From Arthrobacter globiformis (GTDB taxonomy: Bacteria > Actinomycetota > Actinomycetes > Actinomycetales > Micrococcaceae), in NCBI RefSeq assembly GCF_030817195.1, contig NZ_JAUSYZ010000001.1, forward strand, positions 4,402,001 to 4,466,000: a stretch of 64,000 nucleotides of DNA, read 5' to 3'. The position numbers were made by a program, and so were the translations under genes. Under the pieces are notes generated by a model. The model had not been told where the DNA came from, ran no database searches, and saw only the letters and a list, made by a program, of their open reading frames with translations. The number at the start of each line of letters is the position of its first letter. Position 1 is the first letter of the stretch. Positions 52,589 to 60,307 of this stretch are shown here, piece by piece.

Positions 52589-54040
52589 TTAGGCAGCCAA
52601 GGCGACCGTCCGCCGTCGGGCCGGCACAGCCGCAACCAGCAGCGCGGCGATGGCGACAGCGGCACTCAGCACCAGGCCCGGCCGGTACTGCTCAAGCATG
52701 GCGGCGGCGCTGGGGACGGCGCCGCCGTCGGACTGCCCGCCGCTGACCATGGCAGTGGTGACCGCCAGGACCAGGGCGGCCCCCACCTGGGTGCTGGTCT
52801 GGATGAGTCCGGCGGCCAGACCCTGCTCGGAATCCCTGATGCCCGCGGTGGCCTGGACGTTGATGGACGGGAAGGCCAGGGCAAAGCCGATGCCCAGCAG
52901 GATGATCGACGGCAGGATGTCCAGGGCGTAGTTGGGCGTGGTGCCCACCCGGAGGAACAGGACGTAGCCAAGGCCCATGGCTGCCAGTCCGGCCAGGATC
53001 AGCCGGGTGGCACCGAACACGTTGATGAGGCGGTCGGCGAACGGCGCGCTGGTGGCGACGATCAGTCCGGTGGGCAGCAGGGCAAGGGCCATCGCCAGCG
53101 GGCTCCAGCCCAGGGCGGACTGCAGGAAAAGCGTCACGATGAACTGGAAGCTGAGGTAGGAGCCGAACAGCCCCACCGCGCTGAGGTTGGCCCGCGCCAC
53201 CCAGCCCTCGCGCAGGATGCCAAAACGGATGAGCGGGTGCCTGACCTTGTTCTCGATGACGGCGAAGGCGGCCAGCACCGCGGCAGAGATGATGAATCCG
53301 GCGATTGTTGCCACAGATCCCCAGCCCTGTTCCGGGGCGGACACCAGCGTGTAAACGAGTCCCAGCATGCCCAGCGCGAGGGTGACGGCGCCCCAGATGT
53401 CGTGGCCGCTGTCCGTGGCGTCGGGCGTATCGCGCGGGATGAAGCGGTTGCCCAGGATGACCACCAGGACGGCGATCGGCACGGAGACCAGGAACGTCCA
53501 GCGCCAGCTCAGGCTGGTCATGAGGCCGCCGACGACGAGCCCCAGGGAGAAGCCGCTGGCGCCGAACGTGGTGAAGATGGAGAGGGCCTTGTTCCGCTCG
53601 CGGCCCTCGGCGAAGTTGGTGGTGATGATGGAGAAGCCCGTGGGCGCGGTGAACGCGGCCGCGAGGCCCTTCACGAACCGGGTGGCGATGAGGATGGCGG
53701 GGTCATCCACGAGTCCGCCCAGCAGGGAAGCAGCCGCGAAGACGGAGAGGGCAATGAGGAAGATCCGGCGGCGGCCCAGGAGGTCCGCGAGCCGGCCGCC
53801 CAGGAGCAGCAGGCTGCCGTAGCCGAGGACGTAGGCGGAGACGATCCACTGCAGGGCGTCCGTGCCAAGGTTCAGTTCGTGCCCGATGGACGGCAGGGCA
53901 ACGCCCACCATGGACACGTCCAGCCCGTCGAGGGCCAGGACGGTGCAGACAACCATCAGCAGGAGCCACTGGGCCCGGCTCCAGCGGACGGCCGTGGCAA
54001 TGGGGCCGGCAGTTCGTTCGAGGGTCGTAGGTGATGTCAT
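52589..54040 (-). CDS. MFS drug transporter, EmrB/QacA (DHA2) type, MarR-controlled
   Basis: 483 residues from the ATG giving MTSPTTLERT. About fourteen membrane helices; LDVSMVGVALPSIGHELNLG (motif D-like), LGGRLADLLGRRRIFLIAL (motif A) and GLVVGGLMTSLSWRWTFLV (motif C) identify a drug:proton antiporter of the DHA2 type. Divergent from a MarR regulator 97 bases away, with clustered ATGAC repeats between them. Substrate unknown. Confidence 0.88.
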   Translation of the reverse strand: MTSPTTLERTAGPIATAVRWSRAQWLLLMVVCTVLALDGLDVSMVGVALPSIGHELNLGTDALQWIVSAYVLGYGSLLLLGGRLADLLGRRRIFLIALSVFAAASLLGGLVDDPAILIATRFVKGLAAAFTAPTGFSIITTNFAEGRERNKALSIFTTFGASGFSLGLVVGGLMTSLSWRWTFLVSVPIAVLVVILGNRFIPRDTPDATDSGHDIWGAVTLALGMLGLVYTLVSAPEQGWGSVATIAGFIISAAVLAAFAVIENKVRHPLIRFGILREGWVARANLSAVGLFGSYLSFQFIVTLFLQSALGWSPLAMALALLPTGLIVATSAPFADRLINVFGATRLILAGLAAMGLGYVLFLRVGTTPNYALDILPSIILLGIGFALAFPSINVQATAGIRDSEQGLAAGLIQTSTQVGAALVLAVTTAMVSGGQSDGGAVPSAAAMLEQYRPGLVLSAAVAIAALLVAAVPARRRTVALAA

Positions 54041-54054
54041 GTCCCAAAATCTAT

Positions 54055-54102
54055 ATGACGCGTCATTCAATGACAAGGAATATGACGCGGAATATTATGA
54101 CG
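54055..54102. promoter_or_regulatory. Probable MarR operator region
   Basis: A perfect 12-bp palindrome ATGACGCGTCAT at 54,055-54,066 and further ATGAC(G) words at 54,070, 54,082 and 54,097, spaced 15, 12 and 15 bases. The cluster occupies the divergent promoter region of the MFS and MarR genes. Confidence 0.6.
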
Positions 54103-54137
54103 TGGACTTGAGTTCGCCGGTCGGCTAAAATCAGTGC

Positions 54138-54515
54138 ATGGCTTCGACGACGGACCGCCTGCTGGTTGAGCAATGGCGCAGCATCCAGGACGCATACTTC
54201 CGCACTTCCTGTGCCCTCGACCGGGCCCTGGAGGCCAAATTCGACATCGGCCTGAACGAGTTCGAGATCCTGGACCTCGTGGCGGAGAACAGCAAGTCAT
54301 CGTGCCGGATGAAGGAACTCGGCGAGCGGACCCCCATGAGCCAGAGCGCCGTCTCCAAGGTGGTGGACCGGCTGGAGAAGGCCGGGCTGCTGACCCGCCA
54401 GTCCTGCGCCGACGACCGCCGTTCGCTGTACCTCGAACTCACGGCGGCGGGCCGGAAGCTCCACCAGGCGGCCGCCGTCGAACACCGCGCGCTGCTCAAG
54501 GAAAACCTGGCCTGA
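54138..54515 (+). CDS. MarR-family regulator, probably shortened at the C-terminus
   Basis: 125 residues. Winged helix is complete: GLNEFEILDLVAENSKSSCR ... MSQSAVSKVVDRLEKAGLLT ... DRRSLYLELTAAG. The closing dimerization helix stops early at HRALLKENLA, while relatives continue for about 15-20 residues. The 3' end meets the equally truncated methyltransferase gene, consistent with a deletion at about 54,515-54,545. Confidence 0.8.
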   Translation: MASTTDRLLVEQWRSIQDAYFRTSCALDRALEAKFDIGLNEFEILDLVAENSKSSCRMKELGERTPMSQSAVSKVVDRLEKAGLLTRQSCADDRRSLYLELTAAGRKLHQAAAVEHRALLKENLA

Positions 54516-55016
54516 CCCGCCAAAGCGGAGTGCCGCCGTACTGACAGGGCGCTCAGAGCGGACGTGCTCGTAGTAGGCCAGGGTCCCGCCGGGGCGCAGG
54601 ACGCGCCGGATTTCCGCGAGCGCGGCAGCCTGGTCCGCGACGCTGCACAGCACGAGGCTGGCGACGACCGCATCCACGCTGCCGTCGTCGGCCGGGATGC
54701 GCTCCGCTGCAGCAGGCCGCACCGTCACGGGCACGGCGGCCGTGGCGGCGCGCTCGACCGCAAGGCCTCTGAGGTAGTCGTCGGGCTCCAGTGCCAGAAC
54801 GTGGGTGACGGCCGTCGGGTAAAGCGCGAAGGCCGATCCGTCCCCTGCGCCGATCTCGATGACCGTCCCGTGCAGGCCGGCCAGCATGCGGCGGCGGTTT
54901 TCGGTGGCGCCGCGGCGGTTCATCTGCCCGACCGCACGCGCGTAGGCGCGGGCGAAGCGCGGATGCTGGAGGTGCTTCAGCGCGTGGCTGCCCGTCGGGT
55001 CTCCTGGAGTATCCAT
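54297..55016 (-). pseudogene. Class I SAM-dependent methyltransferase, 3'-truncated
   Basis: From the ATG at 55,016: TVIEIGAGDGSAFALYPTAV is the SAM-binding motif I, DGSVDAVVASLVLCSV motif II-like and VLRPGGTLAYYEHVRSERP motif III, as in UbiE-like enzymes. After that (about 54,545) the homologous sequence stops and the frame continues antisense to the MarR gene down to 54,297, giving Gly/Arg-rich nonsense. The last third of the fold is missing. Starts five bases after the glycosyltransferase stop. Confidence 0.7.
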
Positions 55017-55021
55017 GCCGT

Positions 55022-56293
55022 TCACGCCTTCCGCAACATCGCTTCCATCTCGTCGATAAGCCCGTCCACGCCCGGGGAGGCGGCAATCGCCGCGCCGATC
55101 CGCTGGCTCCCGGCCCGGTACCGGCCGTCGCCCAGCACCTTTCGCACGGCGTCGCGGATGGCATCCGGCTTGGGCCGGCCCGTTTTGAGATTGATTCCGA
55201 CGCCGGCCCAGGCCACCCGGGCTGCCCCTTCCGGTTTGTCCTCGGTATCCCCCGCGACCACGATGGGCACACCGTTTTCCATGGCGTAGTGGAGGCCGCC
55301 GTAGCCGCCGTTGGTGATGTAGACGGCGACCTTCGGCAGGAGTTCCGCGTCCGGCAGGAACTCGGCGGCCCGGGCATTGGCCGGGAGCGGCGGAAGGGCT
55401 GACAGCGGGCGGCGGCCGGTGCTGACGACGACGGTGACGTCCTCCTCCGCAAGGCCCTCGAGCGTGGGGCCCACCAGCGCGGTGAAGTCCGCGTTGGAGA
55501 CGGTCCCCTGCGTCACGTAAACCACCGGGCGGGAGCCGTCCAGCTCGCCCCACCAGTCCGGCATGGGTGTCACCGAGGCGGAGGCGGCATGCCGGGACAT
55601 GGGCCCGAAGAAGCGCAGGTTGTCCGGCGCATCCGAGCGCGGGTACTCGAACTCCTCCACCGTGAACTGGGCGAAGAAATCAGCGTTGCGCATCCAGTCG
55701 AGGAAAAACGAACCATCGGGCTCCACTCCACCCAGCGCACGCATCCGTTCGTCGACCTGCCGTTGCGTGTCCTTGAGCGCCACGTCGGCCACGAACCAGT
55801 TCAGGGCCCTGTTCCGCAGCCGTGACAGCGGACCGCTTCCGGGCAGGAGCCCGAGCCCGAAGGGTGCGCAGTCCCGGCTGGAGAGGGTCAGGGGCAGGAT
55901 TCCACAGGCGATGACCGGCGGCCGGCTCCCCAGGGGTTGCCGGACCAGTATGGCCGCTGCCATGAAGCTGATTTCCGCCAGCACGGCATCCGTCCGCTCC
56001 GCCTCTATGGCCGCGGCCAGCGGCAGGTACTGGCCCCGGGCAGGATCGATCACCAGCGCCCGCATTCCGTCGCGGATGGCCTGGAGACCGGTGGCGTCGG
56101 TGGACTTCGGCGGCTCCTCGGCGCCCGGACCCAGCGGCAGGAATTCGGCCCCGATGGCCCGTACGGCTTTTTCGTAGCCCGGACCGGTGAGGAAGCGGAC
56201 CCGGTGACCGCGGTCAATCAGCTGTCGGGCCACGCCGAGCATGGGCGAAACGTGGCCGTCGTGGGGGCCGCTGCAGACGATGACTGATGACAT
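55022..56293 (-). CDS. GT1-type (UGT/MGT-like) glycosyltransferase
   Basis: 423 residues. N-terminal acceptor domain begins SSVIVCSGPHDGHVSPMLGV; the C-terminal nucleotide-sugar domain shows VVYVTQGTVSNADFTALVG, AEFLPDAELLPKVAVYITNG and GGYGGLHYAMENGVPIVVAG, the macrolide/UDP-glycosyltransferase pattern with the donor-contacting NGGYG (HGG in many). Acceptor unknown. The truncated methyltransferase follows directly, suggesting a former tailoring pair. Confidence 0.87.
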   Translation of the reverse strand: MSSVIVCSGPHDGHVSPMLGVARQLIDRGHRVRFLTGPGYEKAVRAIGAEFLPLGPGAEEPPKSTDATGLQAIRDGMRALVIDPARGQYLPLAAAIEAERTDAVLAEISFMAAAILVRQPLGSRPPVIACGILPLTLSSRDCAPFGLGLLPGSGPLSRLRNRALNWFVADVALKDTQRQVDERMRALGGVEPDGSFFLDWMRNADFFAQFTVEEFEYPRSDAPDNLRFFGPMSRHAASASVTPMPDWWGELDGSRPVVYVTQGTVSNADFTALVGPTLEGLAEEDVTVVVSTGRRPLSALPPLPANARAAEFLPDAELLPKVAVYITNGGYGGLHYAMENGVPIVVAGDTEDKPEGAARVAWAGVGINLKTGRPKPDAIRDAVRKVLGDGRYRAGSQRIGAAIAASPGVDGLIDEMEAMLRKA

Positions 56294-56347
56294 GCTCGGA
56301 GCTTATGGCCTGCGGGGGTCCGGGGATAGAGCGGGGGTTCGCCTTTT

Positions 56348-56425
56348 TCAGCCCCCGGTGAGCTCCGTGTAGAGCTTTTGGACCCGGGCCCCGATGTCGT
56401 CCCGGACCAGACGCATGCGTTCCAT
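56348..56425 (-). pseudogene. arsC-like C-terminal remnant
   Basis: The frame MERMRLVRDDIGARVQKLYT then ELTGG and stop matches the closing helix of ArsC-type proteins (compare RPIRDEIKTRVEALIASLIP in the intact arsC 250 bases away). No upstream part is preserved. Suggests a second arsC was deleted here. Confidence 0.5.
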
Positions 56426-56461
56426 GCAGCCGTAGTGGCGGTGCGGTTGAGTTTGGTGGGT

Positions 56462-56488
56462 CCTGCCGGCCGGGGCGGGGCCGGCAGG
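56462..56488 (-). terminator. Terminator-like hairpin after the Cys-rich peptide
   Basis: A perfect 10-bp stem CCTGCCGGCC (56,462-56,471) with GGCCGGCAGG (56,479-56,488), loop of seven G/C bases, 13 bases beyond the stop of the small ORF at 56,502. It would end the arsR-aquaporin-arsC transcript. Confidence 0.55.
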
Positions 56489-56501
56489 TGCCCGGTGCGG
56501 A

Positions 56502-56561
56502 CTAGCAGCAGTCCTGGTCGTCGTCGCAGCAACCGGAGTCGCCGCAGCAGCCGTTCTTCAT
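56502..56561 (-). CDS. Candidate 19-residue Cys-rich peptide at the end of the arsenic operon
   Basis: MKNGCCGDSGCCDDDQDCC: six Cys in three CC pairs and five Asp. A ribosome site (GGGGGTGAG) sits five bases before the ATG, the ORF starts 30 bases after arsC on the same strand, and a terminator hairpin follows. The CC pairs could bind arsenite or another thiophilic metal, metallothionein-like. Too short for statistical support from one sequence. Confidence 0.5.
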   Translation of the reverse strand: MKNGCCGDSGCCDDDQDCC

Positions 56562-56591
56562 TCAGCTCACCCCCTTCCCTGCTGGGTTCGC

Positions 56592-57002
56592 CTATGCAGA
56601 CGCCGGGATCAGGGAGGCGATCAGGGCCTCGACCCGGGTCTTGATCTCGTCGCGGATGGGCCGGACGGAGTCCACGCCCTTGCCGGCCGGATCCTCCAGG
56701 ACCCAGTCCTCGTAGCGTTTGCCGGGGAAGTAGGGGCATTCGTCGCCGCAGCCCATGGTGATCACGACGTCGGATTCCTTCACGGCCTCGGTGGTGAGGA
56801 CCTTCGGGATCTCGGCCGACATGTCGATGCCCACCTCGGCCATGGCCTCGACGGCAGACGGATTTACCTTGTCAGCCGGCTGGGACCCGGCGGAGCGGAC
56901 TTCGATTTCCCCATTGGAGAGCGTGGTCAGGAACGCGGCGGCCATCTGGGAGCGGCCGGCGTTGTGGACACAGACGAACAGGACGGAGGGCTTCCCGGTC
57001 AT
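56592..57002 (-). CDS. arsC: Arsenate reductase, low-molecular-weight phosphatase type
   Basis: 136 residues. P-loop CVHNAGRSQ with nucleophile Cys11, and the shuttle Cys85 and Cys89 in GCGDECPYFPGKRYEDW, the thioredoxin-linked ArsC arrangement. Reduces arsenate to arsenite. Its ATG overlaps the aquaporin stop by four bases, coupling the two genes. Confidence 0.93.
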   Translation of the reverse strand: MTGKPSVLFVCVHNAGRSQMAAAFLTTLSNGEIEVRSAGSQPADKVNPSAVEAMAEVGIDMSAEIPKVLTTEAVKESDVVITMGCGDECPYFPGKRYEDWVLEDPAGKGVDSVRPIRDEIKTRVEALIASLIPASA

Positions 57003-57712
57003 GAGAGCACCTTTCGGTTGGCCGCTTCCGCGGCAGGCATGGCTGTGGCTGGGACTAGTGTCGGGTAAAGAAGGCGGACCAGGACGAACCCCGCGGCGCC
57101 GCCGAGGAGCTGGGCCAGGATGAAGCCGGGTGCGGAGGCCGGCGCGATCCCGGCGAACGTGTCGGTGATGGTCCTGGCGACTGTCACGGCGGGATTGGCG
57201 AAGCTGGTGGAGCTCGTGAACCAGTATGCGGCAGTGATGTAGCCGCCGACGGCAACCGCCACCCGGTCCGCCCTGCCGGAGCGGACCGTGCCGAACACAA
57301 CGAGGAGCAGCCCTGCCGTGGCCACGATTTCACCCAGCCAGAGTCCGGCGCCGGAGCGTTCGTGGCCGGAGAAGGTGACGGGGCCGACGTCGAACATCAG
57401 GTTCGCCAGCACCGTCCCGGCCAGGCCGCCGAGGAACTGCGCCCCGATCAGGGCCAGGGCAGCCCTCGTGTCGATCATGCCCAGGGCACGCTCCACCAGG
57501 GTCACCACCGGATTGAACGATGCCGAGACCGGCTGCAGGGCCACGATCAGCGCCACCAGGGCGGCACCAGTGGCGAGGCTGTTCTGCAAAAGCTGCAGCC
57601 CGACGTCGTTCGGCGAAAGCCGGGAAGCCATCACGCCGGAGCCGACGACGGCCATGACCAGGAACGCCGTGCCGGCGAACTCCGCACCGGTCCGCCTCAT
57701 CAGCCCGGTCAT
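56999..57712 (-). CDS. Aquaglyceroporin of the arsenic operon (AqpS-like)
   Basis: 237 residues, six helices. The two NPA-type half-helices are SASFNPVVT (Ala replaced by Val) and SFANPAVT. In operons with arsR and arsC, such channels let arsenite made by ArsC leave the cell down its gradient, replacing an ArsB/Acr3 pump. Starts inside the arsR stop (ATGA). Confidence 0.88.
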   Translation of the reverse strand: MTGLMRRTGAEFAGTAFLVMAVVGSGVMASRLSPNDVGLQLLQNSLATGAALVALIVALQPVSASFNPVVTLVERALGMIDTRAALALIGAQFLGGLAGTVLANLMFDVGPVTFSGHERSGAGLWLGEIVATAGLLLVVFGTVRSGRADRVAVAVGGYITAAYWFTSSTSFANPAVTVARTITDTFAGIAPASAPGFILAQLLGGAAGFVLVRLLYPTLVPATAMPAAEAANRKVLS

Positions 57713-58059
57713 TTCGCCTGTCCCCCGATCAGGGCAGCCAGGTTCTCCAGCGCCTCGGTGCGCGCCCGGTAATACACCCACACACCCCGCTTCTCACGCT
57801 CCAGCAGCCCCACCTCATGGAGCAGCTTCAGGTGATGGCTGATCGTCGGCTGCGACAGCTCGAACGCGTCGTTCAGATCACAGACACAGGCCTCGCCGCC
57901 TTCATGGGAAGCAACGAGGGACATCAGCCGCAGCCGCACCGGATCAGCCAGGGCCTTCAGCAGCGGGGCGATGCCCTCGGCTTCGGATGCAGAGAGCGGT
58001 TCCCGGGTCAGCGGCGAACAGCACGCCACCGTTTGAACGGGGGTCAGTTCCAAAGACAT
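57709..58059 (-). CDS. arsR: ArsR-family arsenite-responsive repressor
   Basis: 116 residues from the ATG giving MSLELTPVQT. Winged helix with LSQPTISHHLKLLHEVGLLE. Candidate As(III) ligands are the adjacent Cys13-Cys14 near the N-terminus and Cys58/Cys60 (ACVCDLN), the same layout as the Corynebacterium ArsR with an N-terminal CC pair and a third Cys in the core. First gene of arsR-aqpS-arsC. Operator-like repeats lie directly upstream. Confidence 0.92.
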   Translation of the reverse strand: MSLELTPVQTVACCSPLTREPLSASEAEGIAPLLKALADPVRLRLMSLVASHEGGEACVCDLNDAFELSQPTISHHLKLLHEVGLLEREKRGVWVYYRARTEALENLAALIGGQAK

Positions 58060-58090
58060 AGACACATGTAAATATTCACACTCATCTATG
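58057..58090. promoter_or_regulatory. Candidate ArsR operator
   Basis: Inverted repeat CATAGA (58,057-58,062) with TCTATG (58,085-58,090) encloses the near-palindrome TGTAAATATTCACA (58,067-58,080). It overlaps the arsR start and its expected promoter. AT-rich compared with surroundings, as for ArsR/SmtB sites. Confidence 0.5.
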
Positions 58091-58129
58091 TGGTGGTCAA
58101 GGAGTCGACGTTTGCCCCTGCACAATTGT

Positions 58130-58143
58130 CTGAATACATTCAG
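58130..58143 (+). promoter_or_regulatory. Candidate CmtR operator
   Basis: CTGAAT (58,130-58,135), two bases, ATTCAG (58,138-58,143): a perfect 6-bp inverted repeat 17 bases before the ATG of the CmtR-like gene, similar in form to CadC/CmtR sites with TGAAT halves. Confidence 0.55.
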
Positions 58144-58160
58144 CGATGTACTTTGGGGCC

Positions 58161-58487
58161 ATGGAAACCCTCACACATGCGCCCGTGCTGGCCCGGTTCG
58201 GATATGCCGTCTCGGACCCGACCCGTGCCAGGATCCTGCTCGCCCTGGCGGGCGCTCCCGCCTATCCGTCCGAGCTTGCCGATTCCCTAGCGGTATCGCG
58301 GCAGAGCATGTCCAACCACCTGACGTGCCTGCGCGGCTGCGGACTGGTGGTGGCCGTTCCGGACGGCAGGCGGACCCGGTACGAACTCGCCGACGCCCGG
58401 CTGGGCCATGCCATCCGCGACCTGATCGGCGTGGTGCTGGCCGTTGATCCCGCCTGCTGCGCCCCCGACGGGGAGTGCCTGGCGTGA
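58161..58487 (+). CDS. cmtR: CmtR-like Cd/Pb-responsive ArsR-family repressor
   Basis: 108 residues from the ATG giving METLTHAPVL. SRQSMSNHLTCLRGCGLVVA carries Cys56 and Cys60 in the recognition helix, and the C-terminus AVDPACCAPDGEC supplies further thiols; M. tuberculosis CmtR uses Cys57, Cys61 and Cys102 in the same places. Overlaps the first CDF exporter by four bases (GTGA), so sensor and exporter are co-expressed. The ATG is preceded by TTGGGG. Confidence 0.9.
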   Translation: METLTHAPVLARFGYAVSDPTRARILLALAGAPAYPSELADSLAVSRQSMSNHLTCLRGCGLVVAVPDGRRTRYELADARLGHAIRDLIGVVLAVDPACCAPDGECLA

Positions 58488-59257
58488 GCACGGTACAACT
58501 GTCCCCCGCGCCGGCACGACGGGCCGTTCTGACCCGTCGCATCAGGCTCTTCGCCGCGGCGACGATCACCTACAACGTGGTTGAGGCTGCCGCTGCCCTG
58601 TGGGCCGGGGGCGTCGCGGATTCATCCGCCCTGATCGGGTTCGGCCTGGATTCCGTCATCGAGGTCGCCTCGGCCCTGGCCCTGTCCTGGCAGTTCTCCG
58701 CCAGGGACCCGGAACGGCGCGAGCACCTGACGCTGCGGATCATCGCTGTTTCGTTCTTCGCCCTGGCCGCGTTTGTGACGGTCGATGCCGTCCGGTCACT
58801 GGCCGGCGCCGGCGAGGCCCAGCACTCGCTCCCGGGGATCGTGATCGCCGCCCTGAGTCTGGCAATCATGCCTGTCCTGTCCTGGCTGCAGCGCCGGGCC
58901 GGCCGTGAACTCGGCTCCAAAACTGCAGTGGCGGATTCCAAACAGACCCTGCTGTGCACCTACCTGTCCGCGGTCCTGCTGCTCGGACTGGTCCTGAACA
59001 GCACACTGGGCTGGTGGTGGGCCGACGCCGGCGCCGCCTTGGTGATTGCCGCCGTCGCAGTCCGGGAAGGCGTCAACGCATGGCGCGGAGACGTCTGCTG
59101 CACCGTCCCGCAGACAGCCGCAGAATCCGGGCATACCGACCCGGCCGCACCCGGTCCCGAACCGTCCGCCGGGTGCTGCGAGGACTGCGCTGCCGGTCCG
59201 GCACCGCAGCTGCTGGGATTGCCGGTGACAGCCAACCGTTCGGAGCCGAACCCATGA
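58484..59257 (+). CDS. CDF-type heavy-metal exporter with Cys-rich tail
   Basis: 257 residues with a GTG start overlapping cmtR. Five to six helices; metal-site Asp pair in SSALIGFGLDSVIEV (TM2) and VADSKQTLL (TM5). The C-terminus has clustered Cys (DVCCTV ... GCCEDCAAG), which suits Cd or Pb binding and is unusual for CDF proteins. Likely exports Cd/Zn/Pb under CmtR control. Confidence 0.85.
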   Translation: MSTVQLSPAPARRAVLTRRIRLFAAATITYNVVEAAAALWAGGVADSSALIGFGLDSVIEVASALALSWQFSARDPERREHLTLRIIAVSFFALAAFVTVDAVRSLAGAGEAQHSLPGIVIAALSLAIMPVLSWLQRRAGRELGSKTAVADSKQTLLCTYLSAVLLLGLVLNSTLGWWWADAGAALVIAAVAVREGVNAWRGDVCCTVPQTAAESGHTDPAAPGPEPSAGCCEDCAAGPAPQLLGLPVTANRSEPNP

Positions 59258-60171
59258 GCGGACACGACCACAGCCACGGCGCCGACGCCGCCAGCCAGCG
59301 CGGAAAACTGACCATCGTCTTCGCGATCACCGCCACGGTCATGGTGGCAGAGATCGTGGGCACGTTCCTGACCGGGAGCCTGGCGCTGCTGGCCGACGCC
59401 GGCCACATGTTCACCGACGCGGCCGGGCTGCTCATCGCCCTGATCGCCGCATCACTGGCCCTGAAACCGGCCACCCTGGAACGCACCTGGGGCTACAAAC
59501 GCGCCGAAATCGTCGCCGCCGCCGGGCAGGCGGCGCTGCTGCTGGGCGTGGGCGGATTCGTCATCATCGAAGGCATCCGCCGCCTCTTTGATCCCCCGGA
59601 GATCGGCGGATCCACGATGCTGTGGTTCGGCGTCATCGGCCTGGCTGGCAACGCCGCCGGTCTTCTTGTCCTCGCGTCCAGCCGGCACCACAACTTCAAC
59701 ATGAAGGCCGCGTTCCTCGAGGTCCTGAACGATGCGCTGGGATCGGTCGCCGTCATCGCGGCCGCCGTCATCATTACCCTTACCGGCTGGACCCGGGCCG
59801 ACGCCGTCGTGTCCCTGCTCATCGGCGCGCTGATCATCCCGCGCACCCTGAAGCTCCTGCGTGACACCGTCAACGTCCTGATGGAAAACGCACCCGCGGG
59901 CCTGGACCTGGGCGAGGTCCGCGAACACATCCTTGCCCTGCCCCACGTCATTGACGTCCATGACCTGCACGCCTCCCTCGTCGCCTCCGGCACACCGGTC
60001 CTCTCAGCCCACGTCACAGTCCAGGACACCTGCATGAAGGACGGGCACGCCGCCACCATCCTGGCCGACCTGCAGCGCTGCGTTGCCGAACACTTCGAGG
60101 TCAGCATCGAACACTCCACCTTCCAGATCGAGCCGGCCGCACACCGCGACCAGGAAACCATGCATCACTGA
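59254..60171 (+). CDS. czcD: CDF family exporter, CzcD/ZitB type
   Basis: 305 residues. MSGHDHSHG N-terminus; six helices with HMFTD in TM2 and EVLND in TM5, where ZitB and CzcD have HVLGD, so the fifth-helix His is Glu here. Cytoplasmic C-terminal domain with VIDVHDLHASLVASG. Starts in the stop of the preceding CDF gene (ATGA), forming a three-gene operon with cmtR. Zn/Cd/Co export is likely. Confidence 0.88.
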   Translation: MSGHDHSHGADAASQRGKLTIVFAITATVMVAEIVGTFLTGSLALLADAGHMFTDAAGLLIALIAASLALKPATLERTWGYKRAEIVAAAGQAALLLGVGGFVIIEGIRRLFDPPEIGGSTMLWFGVIGLAGNAAGLLVLASSRHHNFNMKAAFLEVLNDALGSVAVIAAAVIITLTGWTRADAVVSLLIGALIIPRTLKLLRDTVNVLMENAPAGLDLGEVREHILALPHVIDVHDLHASLVASGTPVLSAHVTVQDTCMKDGHAATILADLQRCVAEHFEVSIEHSTFQIEPAAHRDQETMHH

Positions 60172-60179
60172 CGCCATCC

Positions 60180-60208
60180 TTGACGGATATACCCCCAGGG
60201 GGTATATT
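60180..60208 (+). promoter_or_regulatory. Copper promoter with CsoR-type operator in the spacer
   Basis: TTGACG (60,180-60,185) and TATATT (60,203-60,208) are 17 bases apart; the spacer and -10 are occupied by the inverted repeat ATATACCCCC (60,187-60,196) with GGGGGTATAT (60,198-60,207). This G/C-tract palindrome is the classical CsoR/RcnR-type operator. A CsoR bound there would block the polymerase directly; Cu(I) would release it. No csoR gene is in the window. Confidence 0.85.
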
Positions 60209-60307
60209 TTTGGTGTTGTCAGTGAAGTGGTATGTCCAGGGGACTTCCTCCCCGTCACAGCCGTTCAACCCCAGCGCACCCATCCGTCTTTGTGGAATGG
60301 AACTGAC

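Noticed and set aside
52448..54034. 528-residue plus-strand ORF opposite the MFS transporter
   Set aside because: Gln/Asp/Gly-rich antisense shadow; the MFS protein is certain.
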